A stretch of 64,000 nt of DNA, taken from the NCBI GenBank assembly GCA_005406025.1, contig BGZK01001001.1:165420-229419 (forward strand), in the 5' to 3' direction. Source of the stretch: Eumeta japonica (Eukaryota > Arthropoda > Insecta > Lepidoptera > Psychidae). This document shows positions 11,524 to 23,000 of this stretch, one piece after another (within the stretch, counting starts at the first letter, position 1; each line of letters begins with the position of its first letter). Below the pieces are notes generated by a model, which searched no databases, had not been told where the DNA came from, and saw only the letters and a program-made list of their open reading frames with translations. The translations under genes and the position numbers were made by a program.

Positions 11524-11718
11524 TGATTGGACCTCCTAGCATACAATAATTTTGAAGTAAAACACAGATCGACCACTTTCGGGGATATGAAGTATGAGAA
11601 CAAGATGAAAAGCGTATTTTATATTGCGCCAAACATGAACGACACCGTTGACCTGCAATTTGAGTGTAATACGCTTGGATGCGGCATAAAAATACAATTT
11701 ACGTTGTATAAACAATAA
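11524..11718 (+). other. Unassigned open frame resembling a terminal exon
   Basis: An open frame runs to TAA 11716-11718 with non-biased composition (for example STTFGDMKYENKMKSVFYIA, then a Cys-containing end TLGCGIKIQF). A possible acceptor (cctcctag) precedes it and an AATAAA lies about 50 bp after the stop. I do not recognise the protein and found no partner exons. It may be a fossil of a retroposed or mobile gene. Confidence 0.2.
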
Positions 11719-12573
11719 CTTTATATAATACAATTTTGCCTTTGTTTTATCATCAAATTATAATTTATAATAAAATGTATAAATTACATAATTTAATTTT
11801 ACATATAATCTAGTTGTTGCCCTTACGTCTGCCACAAAATAAATATACCCAGAAGGTCCGCTCCTGCATGAACTCTACTTTAATTACCTAGTCTCGGCCA
11901 AACGCTTAGGGCTGGAGGTCCCGGCTTTTGTAGACTTATATTTTAACATGCGTTTTTCTTACTAAATCATTATTTTACGTTATTAGAAAATGAATAACTA
12001 TTAATAACAAATAGTGGTTCTATATTATTTCCTGTAAGATAAAAGTATTTTTGGCAGGAAAGTAAATCAATATGAATAAAGTAGGCATTTCTAATGACTG
12101 CACTACATATTTGCGATAAGAAAGAATTTTAGACGAATGCAGGGGGATTATTATATTTTATTTTATATCGTTATTGTTATATATGTATTTCAAGGTATAA
12201 TCATTTCTTATTGTTAAATAAAGTCTTACAATAGACCACTGGAGAACAGGTACAACACTCAAAAAAGGGCAGGTTTTGTATTTAAGAGATCTTTTGAAAT
12301 TTGCCAATTTACATAGTATACTTTGAATGACTGTAGAAATGGCCCTATATTCATTTAACAAATCGTACAGTCTACAACGCATTATCACTTAAATTAAAAT
12401 TCTGTAATTACCCATCGAAAAATTATTCTAAAATTCCCACGAACCCTTTAGTATTGTACATTTGTAATGGGAGTTTTGGAACAGTAGTTTTTTGTTATTT
12501 TCGATCGAACAATGTAAAATAGTATTAAAATTACATTCCCATACACGATAATCGAGCGAAGACTTATCATTGA

Positions 12574-12720
12574 AGTCGGGTATGGGCAACCTTTGACATG
12601 TTGTGGGCCAAATTTAGTGTGCAAATATGTTCGCGGGCCGCGTTCAAAAGTAGAGCATTTCAAAGTAGTGTTTATAATTTTTAGCGATTGATATCAGACA
12701 TGAAATAATATGACAATGTT
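12574..12720. mobile_element. hAT element terminal region (left end)
   Basis: Starting with cgggtatgggcaaccttt, this ~130-bp block is nearly identical to the left part of the 13868-14035 MITE (ctttgacatg, gtgggccaaattt, gtgtgcaaatatgttcgc). It lies just beyond the 3' end of the minus-strand hAT transposase fossil and is probably its terminal repeat region. Confidence 0.6.
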
Positions 12721-12963
12721 ATTATAACATAATGTAATAAAATAACAAAATGAAATGAAAAAAAAGAGATACAACATTATAATTAAATCGTGAAATTTGG
12801 AATTACTACAAACTACGAAAGTTAAATAGCGACACCAAAATCATTGAGACACTTGACCTTGAATTTGGGACATTAATCCATCGATGTTTGGATTAATTCC
12901 ACTGAGACAAAGACGTAAAGAATTTTCCAAATTTTTGTCAATCAGCCTTGTACAATGTTTCGA

Positions 12964-13730
12964 TTAATTAACTTTCATCATTGAAAAGAACTGTTCGCAT
13001 TTGTAAGTACTGCTAAATGCACAAATTAATCTTTTTGCGAATTTTCTAAGCTGGTGAAAATGGTCCTCTTCGAGGTATTTTTTGTAGAAATCGCACAACT
13101 CCACGTCCTCACATTTAGATTTTAGGAGTGAGTTTTCTTGAATCTCTATCAACTCCATTTCCAAGTGTATTGGAGAATTTTGTACATTACTTTTTGTTGG
13201 AGTAGCAAATAAATTGAAACAATCTTCCATGTTTTTGAAATCGCTAAATCTGTTCGAAAAAAGCTACAGTAACTCGAGTTTTTCAGCATATTGAGGATAA
13301 GCAATATTTTCATACGCAGAGAGTGTGGTGAAATGGTAACTGTTACCAGACAGCAATCCTCCCACAAGCGGATTTTGTTCTGTCCTTGTTTTTGAAGTTT
13401 CAAATTTAAATCATCCAAATAGCCTGTAAGGTCGACCAGAAATGCTGTCACGTGATTATATGACAGCATTTTTGGTTGTTCATTCTTTATTTCTTTATTA
13501 GCATTTCTGGTGGATTATTCTTCATTTTCATAAAATCTGCTATCTCATTTCTAAGCTCGTTAAACCGTTTCAGCATTTTCCCTTCCTGTCCTTTCCTGTA
13601 GTGGTTCCTTTTAGCGGCTGTAAAGCAAGCAATTCCTTAGTAACAGTGAACTCTTAATCAACATCTCGAATAAAGATAGCCAGTTGAGCTGTGTCAAATA
13701 AATCGGTCACACTTATGAAAACCTGTCAAA
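12964..13730 (-). pseudogene. hAT-family transposase fossil (GTF2IRD2/ZBED-like)
   Basis: Minus-strand frames give, in order, FDTAQLAIFIRDVD (stop) EFTVTKELLAL then PLKGTTTGKD, LKRFNELRNEIADFMKMK, TAFLVDLTGYLDDLNLKLQ, and the C-terminal dimerisation part (DFYKKYLEEDHF, then FSSTYKCEQFFSMMKVN). This is the hAT transposase order seen in GTF2IRD2/ZBED-like genes. Stops and frame changes show it is dead. The 3' end is next to a hAT-type terminal sequence at 12574. Confidence 0.82.
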
Positions 13731-13867
13731 AGACCTTAAAATTTGTGTAACGCAATTTATGGATAGTCCCTTTCATAAAAAGATATCTAATTCGGACCAG
13801 TATTTTTCATCATTAAGGATCTCCTACATCAATAAAAAGTTTCTTTATTCATTACGTTAATATAGAT

Positions 13868-14035
13868 CAGGTGTGGGCGACCTTTGACATGTGGGCCAAA
13901 TTTTAGTGTGCAAATACGTTCGCAGGCCACGTTCAAACGTAGGTGCATTTTAAAGTAGTGTTTACAATTTTAGCGATAAATATCAGACATGAAATTTTTC
14001 AAAATGTCTCGTGGGCCGGTTGTTGCCCACATATG
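13868..14035. mobile_element. hAT MITE, 168 bp, with 8-bp duplication
   Basis: It begins CAGGTGTGGGCGACC and ends gttgcccacatatg, which are imperfect inverted repeats of hAT type. It is flanked by ATATAGAT (13860-13867) and ATATAGAC (14036-14043), an 8-bp duplication with one mismatch. The interior matches the hAT terminus at 12574, so it is a deletion derivative of the same family. Confidence 0.8.
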
Positions 14036-14713
14036 ATATAGACAGTATAGCCTGAATTATATTGCCTATTCTATACAAATAAAGTTATAAATTCAATTCG
14101 GGTACAACTGCAGTATTTAAAAGAACCAGAGTTTAAATATTTGTATACCTAATTAAAAAAAATTAACCATGTTTTTTTTATTATTACCTTTCTATGTCAA
14201 CAGGTAACGAAAAAAAGTAAATTCACTACTTATAGCGATCTTAGGCATCCCGATACGCAACAATCATAACAACTCTGCTCTATTGCAGTCGTTTTGTTGT
14301 TGATTAAAAAAAAAACTAGTATCACTCGCGCGCGTCTGTAGCAACTAACACGTTTAAGATGATTTGAGAATCTCTTGCTCGACCGGCGCATGCTCCATCG
14401 TAATATTTGCCCTCGGGACCTGCACACGCTGTATGAGCCCTTAACTTGTAATTTTGGTACTGAATCTATTTTTCTCCACGTCTGTCGTTAAGTAACTGGT
14501 ACGGAATATGCAGTTTGTTTTAAAGGTATTTTCTTTGTTGGATATACTTGATTTTTTGGTCATATTCCGTATCAAATTCTACGACTGCTTCATATTCAGA
14601 ACTATTGCTAGGTATAATGCCCTCTCCTACTCGACTACGTGTAAGACCGCGTCCTCAGCCATAGTGTGTTTGTGCATCTTTATTATCTGTAATGCAAGAA
14701 CACTGACGTTTCC

Positions 14714-15030
14714 GTTATTGTTATTGAGGGAAGTTGACTTTAACTTCCATAAAAACTTGCGGGTTGAATGGATAAATGCCTGTCGCACGAAAATAAATCA
14801 CAGCCATTTCCCCAGAAGAGTTTTTAAGATGTACCCGACCAAAAAGCTCAGCAATGTCGTGAGACTTGAGCAGTCTTTCAGAGTGCAAAAGAAACTTGCG
14901 TATTTTCTCATTGCAGTAACTTAAAGGAGAAATGACAGTCTTATCTAACGGTTGGAGTTTATGCATTGTATATGGTGGAAGACTAACGATGGTGACATAA
15001 TATTCATGGTCCAGTTCTATTAATTCCGAT
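14714..15030 (-). pseudogene. pogo/Tigger-like DDE transposase fragment
   Basis: The minus-strand frame reads ELDHEYYVTIVSLPPYTM, HKLQPLDKTVISPL, then LKSHDIAELFGR, VHLKNSSGEM and GIYPFNPQVF. The LPPxTxHxLQPLDxxV segment followed by IRATGIYPFNP-type sequence is the end of the DDE_1 catalytic domain of pogo/Tigger/Jerky transposases. Only the C-terminal third is present, with no recognisable DNA-binding part, so it is a fossil. Confidence 0.8.
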
Positions 15031-15039
15031 TCCGGAGAT

Positions 15040-15300
15040 CAAACACATGTTATATGATCCCCGGCATTGTAATGCACATGAGGGGGCCAAATGACATCTT
15101 TGCAGAATTGATACATAAACAATGTCACATACCTGCATTTGTCGAGATGTTCTGTATAATTACCTTCAAAATCACTTAGAAAAAAACGTCTATTGCACTC
15201 AAGTCCAAATATACAAACATAAAACTCAGTTTTTCTATAGAAAAAGATAATACAGAGGGGTGAAAAAAAATTTATTTGTTTTTCGAAAGTCAATTTCGGA
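15040..15300 (-). other. Uncharacterised open stretch beside the pogo fossil
   Basis: A minus-strand open frame (CIFGLECNRRFFLSDFEGNY and neighbours) lies directly upstream of the transposase fragment. It is not recognisable and could be decayed transposon sequence. Confidence 0.2.
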
Positions 15301-15889
15301 AAAATCCGACCTCATGAAATTACATTTATTATTATTAAGACAAATGCTATTAGACTTTTTTAATCCTTTCAGAGCCTTTGTCCAAAATACTCAACCGCTT
15401 CAAACAACAGATGATTTGAGCTATGATGAATAAGTATAGTTTTCTTTATAGATATTCCTTATCAATAAAATTTTATATGAAATTAGCATATGTTATTTTA
15501 TTAGAAAATTACAAGTTTTTGAAAATGTACTTGAAATATTTAACTTGAAAATATTTTACCTTCCAGGGTCTAATTTCAAATATTTTTTTGCGTTTATAAT
15601 TGAATAATTTACTATTTCCCTATATTTTAATCTCTTATTAAATTCGTTGTACGTATGTAATATTTTTATGATCGATCTTCTGTGCTTTCTTTTTTTGTAT
15701 TAGATTACACTTAAAAAAAACAACAAAACTCCATCACCGGATGCCCACATATGTGGAAACATCGAATGATGGTTATTGAAAGAATATTTATAAATAACGA
15801 AAACCAATAATTAAACATGGAGCAAAATAAATAAAAACAGAGTTTTATTAATAACTATATTTTTCTTATTATAAAAGTACATAAAGTAC

Positions 15890-16335
15890 GCGGAGAAACA
15901 ACAGGGTAGGTATGTAGTATACGCGCCACCTGCACGCATGGAAGTAGAGCGCGGCAGAGGACGGAGCACGACGACATAGAGAGCGTCATACCGTTTACCA
16001 TAACTTTCGCCATCACGCGAGTCAATGGATGTTTTTCCTCCTCCTAACGACAAGGAGGAGGTAAAAAACGTATAACGTACGGCCTCGAGGAGTGGGGTTG
16101 GAAAATTTAAACCCACTAAAAGTCTTCTTAAAGAAGTGGCTAAATCCTCTATGCTGTTAACTGAAGTTCTGTAACAGTAGCTCCGAACGCGGCCGACAGC
16201 GCGTGACGTTGCTCTAAGGGTGATTCCTTAAGGGAACCACCTCGACATAAGAAGTCACCGAGGCATCAAAACGGGTCGGATCCAATTATATATCCAGGCG
16301 CAGGAGCGCCCCGGTAAGTTATAGAGGTCACCTGT
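15890..16335. other. GC-balanced block of unknown origin
   Basis: Base composition changes sharply from the AT-rich flanks. It includes gcgcggcagaggacggagc, tcctcctcctaacgacaagg, cgaacgcggccgacagcgcg and ggcgcaggagcgccccgg. A minus-strand open frame of about 100 codons (15811-16116) exists but matches no family I know. It is probably a fragment of a mobile element (5' UTR or LTR) or an old island. Confidence 0.35.
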
Positions 16336-16403
16336 TTAGACCTTAATGACTGTGCAAGTCCTATTCCTATTGCCTAAGCACTGTTTCATTTACTTCAGTT
16401 CCT

Positions 16404-16467
16404 CATATTCAATCCTATCACTAGTTCTGACTTTCACTAGTCAAAACTAGTAATAGGATTGAATATG
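16404..16467. repeat. 64-bp hairpin (inverted repeat)
   Basis: The arm catattcaatcctatcactag pairs with ctagtaataggattgaatatg across a short loop (ttctgactttca region), with inner gtcaaaactag/ctagttctgac pairing. It is a near-perfect palindrome and could be a snap-back MITE core. Confidence 0.75.
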
Positions 16468-16519
16468 TTGCATTGTCATAGTGACTTAAAATCTTTTCAT
16501 TTAGTTCAAGAAATTAATA

Positions 16520-18300
16520 TCAAATCTTTTTTTACGATAGTAGCAAATAAAAAATAATCGATTTCCATGTACAATTAATTCAATACTTCATTTGATCGAG
16601 TTTCAAATCAAATCCAAAATTTCTAAATCAGTGCCAAGTTGTATTGGAGTAATGAAATTGAAACAAAACATTGATAACTGTCCCATGACCATTGTCGGAC
16701 ATATCTGACCAACTATAACAGAAAATAGATAATTGGCATCGGAGAAAAAGGGTTTTCTTTGTCACGAAATATGAGTTTTTGGAATTGCAGCTATAGTTAA
16801 TTTATGTATTAACTAAACCATATTCAATTATAATCACATAATTTTTTTGCACTTTAATGACATTAAAATAAAGTATAAAGAAGAAAACTAAAGAGCAATT
16901 TGTTTCATATAGAAATCTGGTATGGCTTCCTTGTCGCAATTTTATTTGATAGATATTTTCCAAGCAAAGCCTTCAAAGGGTTAAAGGATGATTATTATTA
17001 ATGTACAACAACAATTTTCTTTTTTAAACATAATTATATGTAATATAATCATATGTAATGTCATTATCAAAACGAATAAAATAAAAACCAATTATTGCTT
17101 GATTAATTTTATTAAAAATGTAATATTACAGTATATAAACAGTAAGGTCATACATGGCAGTGATGTTACATTATTCTTACTTATAAATATCGTCATTTAA
17201 GGAGACCAGTAATTGCTCATTTCATTTCCTTTCCGTACCTTGAACTAAATTCATCTGACGCTTTTACAAATTACACTACACACAGTCAATAAGTCTCACT
17301 AACACATGAATAAAACTTGAAAGAGAAACAACAAATTGCAAAGTGTCAGATAAATGCAGTCCATCGAGAACCAACCTGCCAGACGTGAACTTACTTCCTT
17401 ATCCATTCCAATTACGAAATATGTAATTCAAAAACAAAGCAAGTCATTACCACTAAAACAATCTACATTAAAGGAACACAATTTTCAAAATAATCGACCA
17501 ATAATAATTACACAAATAAGTTAATTTAGATTCCACAACTTTCAAAGATTTTTATTATGCTATTGAAAATATTTTTATTATGCTATTAAAAAACGAAGAG
17601 CAAGCAGATAAATACCGTCACATACAATTCCACTACTTACTTGCCTACACGAGTATAACTCTTTGGGACAATGCAGCACTGTACACTTAGACTCTGCTAA
17701 AACGCAGTGCCTCTCTCCGTGCGATATCCTTACACCTAAATTTTTACTAAATTGTGGTATTCAAATCAAGGCTAAATTAAAGTCACTCTATAATAAAATA
17801 AATAAATATGCCTCATTACAAAAATAACTGTTCATTCTGTGAAGAATAGCCGAGCTGTCAATATCTCTTCGTGCTGTCCACAAAATCATATCTACCTGAA
17901 TTACCTGTCTACATCACTAGCATACGTGACTTCTGTCCAATTTTCATTATGAATTTTATATTCAATTGACATATTGTATAAAAATACATGATTTTCGACG
18001 ATTACATTGTAAATGTTACTATTAGTCAAAAAGTAACTTTTAAAACCAGTCACTAAAAATATTCCTTATGATACTCATATTCAGTGGTGACCCAATAAAA
18101 ATAGATTATGATTGACTCTATCATTAGTGCATATCAATATACATTTGGTCAAACTTTAAAATGGACAGATAGAGATGAGACATCATGTTTTTATACTAAC
18201 AATACAAATGTCGACAAAAAAAAACTAAATCTCATATACATATACACACAACAATGATGGCTGAGAATCAGACGACGCGTCGATAACATAAATTAAGCTT
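16520..18300. other. AT-rich spacer between Shc side and Utx 3' end
   Basis: No exon, RNA or transposon is recognised. The right part (roughly 17550-18409) may include the Utx 3' UTR read on the minus strand. A minus-strand AATAAA (tttatt at about 17548) is one of several possible polyadenylation signals. Confidence 0.4.
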
Positions 18301-18409
18301 TTAATCTAACAGGTTAATTATTATCACTTTCAGGCGAAATAAACACAGGTACGTCGACATATCAGTCGAAAACAAAACATGGAAATGGCCTGCAATAAAC
18401 AGGCGCGAT

Positions 18410-20018
18410 TCAATCAGGCGTAGGCACCAGTGTGGGTGTAGGCACGTGTGGTGCGGGTGGCATTGTTGTGGGCGTGGGAGCCACCGCGTGTGCGGGTGAG
18501 GGTGCGGGCATAGGAACAGATATGGGCACAGGTGTCGGCGCAGATCGGTGCAATATAAAAGCGTCGTACACCTGTGCCAGTTCGTCCATATGATGCTCCT
18601 CCAAACATAAGAAACCCTGTAATGTAGGGCTAACGCGTCGAGCACAAGCAAGGCAATGCACGACATGACGGCGTTCATGCTCGCGCACCAACAGGGCATG
18701 CCATACCTCGCGTTCGCATGCACCGCAATAATGGGACGCCTCGTTCTGTGCACGACCGTGAAAACGTACGGGCACGCCGCGAGCGCGCACTGCGTTTAAA
18801 GTGCCCATAGCGGTACGCAGAGTTTGCATAAGGCAAGTGCGCATAGCGACATGTAATCGCGGATCTGATACACGAATGTTACGAGCCAGGTTCCAGGTGA
18901 GATGCACCATTGGCACTATGGACTTGAAATTTTGAACTTTATTCCATTCGTAACGTTCGAGTGCGAGCGTATACTGGCGCGCAGTAAGCGGGCCCACGTT
19001 CCATGCGATGTTGTTACACCAACCTGTCGCTTGCACCCAGTGCACGCAACCCGCGTTAACCCAAACAAGATCGCCGGGCCGCTGCGTAAACCTGTACACG
19101 GGCACGCCGTGCGTGCGCAGCTCCTCGGGGTCGGGCCACCAAGAGCCGTGCAAATAAGACAAACCGTGCCGGTTACACAGCTCGTTCACACCGCCCCAGT
19201 ACGAATCCGGCACACCGAACCACTCGCAATCTCCTGGCCCAATATTTATGTTGATAGAACAGAAATTATTGTTCTCTTGATGACCCGGAGTTCTGCTGCC
19301 GGGAACCTTCATGTACAGTTGAACAGTATTCATGCCTAGAATAACGTGACCGACGTGAGATAACATGTTAGCAGCAGAGACGACGCGAGCGAACGCAGGC
19401 AACTTTTGTAGTTCGGTGAGTTGAGAACGCCATTTTCGTTCATCGGAGAGGTCGACGTTGGTGCCGAAGCGCAGCATACGCGCACCCCTCCGTCGTTTGA
19501 TGGGCCCTCCGCCCGATTCTCGCCCATCCGAATCGGATAGTGTGCCAGTAGATTGCGCTGGGACGGCACCACGTTCGCGCTCCTCGCGCAACGACTCTTG
19601 GAAAGAACCAGCTTGATATTGAGCGTACTTGCGCACCGTTGTATGCGAACGATGCGAGGCGCAGGCCCACACGCGTCGCCGACCGGTCGCATCCCAATTT
19701 TCGTCGGCGGACTGCATAAGTTGTGTACGAACTTCGACGGCGTGTTCTGGCCACGCTTCCACCAACGTCTTGGTCGAAAATAGACCCAGATCGAGTTTCA
19801 GGGCTGCGGTGAGTCCGCGGACAACTGCGATCGGATGCTTTAGACAGAAGTCTTGTAGTTGCGGCGAAAAAGCGTCCCGCTTGGATTCGACGTAAACGAA
19901 GGGTGCGGGTGGCGCCAGTTGATCAGACGTCAGGCGCGGTTGCGGCACGGATGGCGGGTCGGGCGGTCCGCGCCCATCGCCTAGCACAGACCAAGCGCTC
20001 GGCGAGCCTGGATTCTCC
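18410..20018 (-). CDS. Utx: Utx terminal exon: JmjC demethylase + zinc domain, 1.6 kb
   Basis: Acceptor tttgttgatag precedes 20018 and the stop TGA... complement lies at 18410-18412. About 535 codons without an intron encode [40 protein letters not shown], the JmjC core [36 protein letters not shown] and [19 protein letters not shown], then the helical/zinc part with CGAC and CLAC pairs. All three Fe(II) ligands (His, Glu, His) are intact. The C-terminus is a 40-residue Pro/Thr/Ala run with [18 protein letters not shown] repeats, absent from vertebrate UTX. No decay is seen, so it should be active. Confidence 0.97.
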
Positions 20019-23000
20019 CTATCAACAAAAAAAAAATGGGATCCCATCATTACTGAATTTCAAAGTCGATTAAAATACAATAAGAACAAATAAAAAAAAT
20101 ATTGTCCAAAGGTGACGTTTTGCTTTCCAGAATTTCATTGTTTTTATAAAACTATATAACGTAACATAATAAATATAACTATTTATTATGTTACAACTCT
20201 TTGCAATGCCTATACCTTATATGTTTTGTTGAAATTTATTGTCAAGATGTATGTTAGGAGATACTTAATAAATATTTATAAGCAAAGTTGTAATGATTCG
20301 AGACCCCCTTGTGTAAATAAAAATGTGAAATGATTATCCTTCCCAACTTCAAATGACAACAAAAACTCTTTTTGAAAATTAATGAATATTGATATATCAC
20401 AGGTTGCTATCAGGCAATCTATTTTTATTTTCTATTAGCAGACGTTCTACACTTTCTTGTAGATGATTTGCTCATATAGTTAATGCCCGCAACTGCATCA
20501 GCATCGATGTAGAATATATTTTTTTCTTTTGTAATGATTGATGTCAATTTCAATCCCGGTTGTTTTTGATTCCCATCCTAGTCACACTGTTTGATTCTGA
20601 TTCCGTCCCCACCATAGTCGCGTTCAGAATTTTGGTACCGGTCCCGCTTTCTATTCTGATCCTAATCCCGTTTTCGATTCTGCACTCCGTCCCGCTTTTA
20701 ATTCCGATTCCGCTACCAATCACAATTGCGATTTCATTACGTATTTTTTCTATATTAATTAATACACAAATGCCTCCTTATATTATCAGGAAATGGCAAA
20801 CCAAATCGGCAAAACTGCTCATGATTAAAATAATAACAAACTTGACAAATTTGAAATGTAATCTGTAAACTAGACAAGACACATACATACATATAAACGA
20901 GCCAAGAACGTAGAGGATTCATACAATCGGTTGGCATTATATACATACAACTTAATAAAATTTATGCAAACATTTTATTCACGTGGTAACTCACTTGCAA
21001 GCATCTAGAATTTGCTTGGCGTTCATGTTGATGTTAAAGGGGACGGGTTTGAGCGGGTCGGCTTTTAGAGGCTCCAGCTTGACCACAGGTTGCCGTGCGC
21101 CCAGATTCGCCACCTCGCTGCCCGCACTTGACATGCTTTCCGCTGCATAAATACATTCATTTTTAACTGACTCATAAAATTAAATATCTCGTATTTTTTT
21201 ATATATACGATATATAAAAAAAATACGAGATATTTAATTTTATCTATAAAGCATCATAAAACCGGTCCTGTTTAACATGTTTTTTTTTTTTTTGCTCCAC
21301 AGCAATTATGTTTTGCAAAGTGGAAAAGTGACAGGAGCAAAATTCTTCTCATATATATCCCCAATGAAATATAAATACAGATTTATTGCAATTTAATTAT
21401 AACCTACACCTGTTATTTTTTTTTTCATTTAAAGTAAATCACATCTTTTTTCTCAAATTGCGACGGAAATACACAAAGGATCGCAAAATAAACCAAGGTA
21501 AGTAATCATTCATATTTTACTGTCACTTTGACAAATATTAATAATTAAAATATGATGTCAAAGTTATGACATCTTTACATAATTTTGCAGAGTTCTAATA
21601 ATCACAAAGTTGAAGCATAAAAAAAATAATTCATCTATCCATAAAAAATAGTTTATGATATTCTTTTCTGAAAACTACAAGGATTGTTGTTACACAATAC
21701 AATTTGCCAAATGCATGATTCAGTAATTCTATAAAAAACATCTATGTTTATAAATTAGCCCTAATGTTAAAAAAACAGAAACAAATCATTGTCTTATAAT
21801 ATGAACATTTATACATTGAAAATAACAGGTTATTAAAATTGTCAGTAATAGTATGTGCGACAAACTGTTATTTACATTTTAAACTCCATTGAAACACAAA
21901 CATAGTTGATATCGTAATTAATATTTGATATGGTTTATATAGCAATCATTATTACATAGCAAAAGAAACAATTCTGTTTATTTATGGTTCTTCAGTCCGT
22001 ACTTCAGACGGGTAGGCAATTATGCTGATTTACCGACACGAAAATTATTCTTTCACTATAGGTACACGCCTATACAATAATAAGCACAATTCTTAAGGTT
22101 GTTTGTATGATTTTCGTACTTTTGGAAACAGTTTATTTTCTATTAATGTAAATAAAAAAAAAAATTTACAAGCCTAGAAAAGAAACTTTAGAAAGTTACA
22201 AAAGACCCCGCGTGAACTTGGTACATGAAGCCTCGTACCAGCAGCACTTACCTGAAATAGGCTCTCTTTTGATTTCGGGCTGTGAATCTGAAAACTTCTT
22301 GAGCAAATCTTCAGCGAGGGACTCTGCACTATCCCCGCTCGCGGCGCTGTTAGCGCTGCCTTCGCTTTTCGTCACCTACAAAATGAAATCAGTAATTTCA
22401 ATATCGGCTACTTGACCAAACGGTCAATTAGATTTAGGAGACACTTGAAAATATATTATTGTTTCTTTAATTCTAAAATAGAACTAAAACCTGCCGTCGT
22501 GTGTGGATAGGGAAAGTGAAAGAGGAAAGAGGTTTCATCGAATACAAACCGCACGAGCCCTGGCGGCCTGCGCTAGACGGTACTGCGTCAGTAATTGCTG
22601 CATTAGTGCCTGAAATATGATCGGATTGCATAACTATTATAGATAATAAAATTTTATATATTCTCAACGAAAGTAACATCTGCATGTCGATACGAATTCT
22701 TAATAAATATTTCGTGTACTTGTTGTTGTGATGACAGATTGTGGGCGTTCCGCTGCAAGTACTGCAGTGTCTGCAGCTGCTGCGGCGTCAGCGGCGGCAC
22801 GTCGTCGGCCGCGGACCGTTTGCCGGGGTAGGGCGGCGGCGCCGACTTGGGGTGCCGCGACGACATCTCCGCCGATATAGGTAGATTCCAAGCCTCCTCT
22901 ATCGATGGTAGCGGTCGACGTCTGAAATTATCGTACGATCGTTTGCTTCACACATGATCGTTATAAATGTAGGGAATGAAACATAAAGCTACTTATCTGT

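Noticed and set aside
14508..14924. 138-codon plus-strand ORF
   Set aside because: Its second half lies antisense to the pogo transposase fossil and the protein shows no family features.
18902..19895. Plus-strand and other minus-frame ORFs over the Utx last exon
   Set aside because: Shadows of the GC-rich JmjC coding frame.
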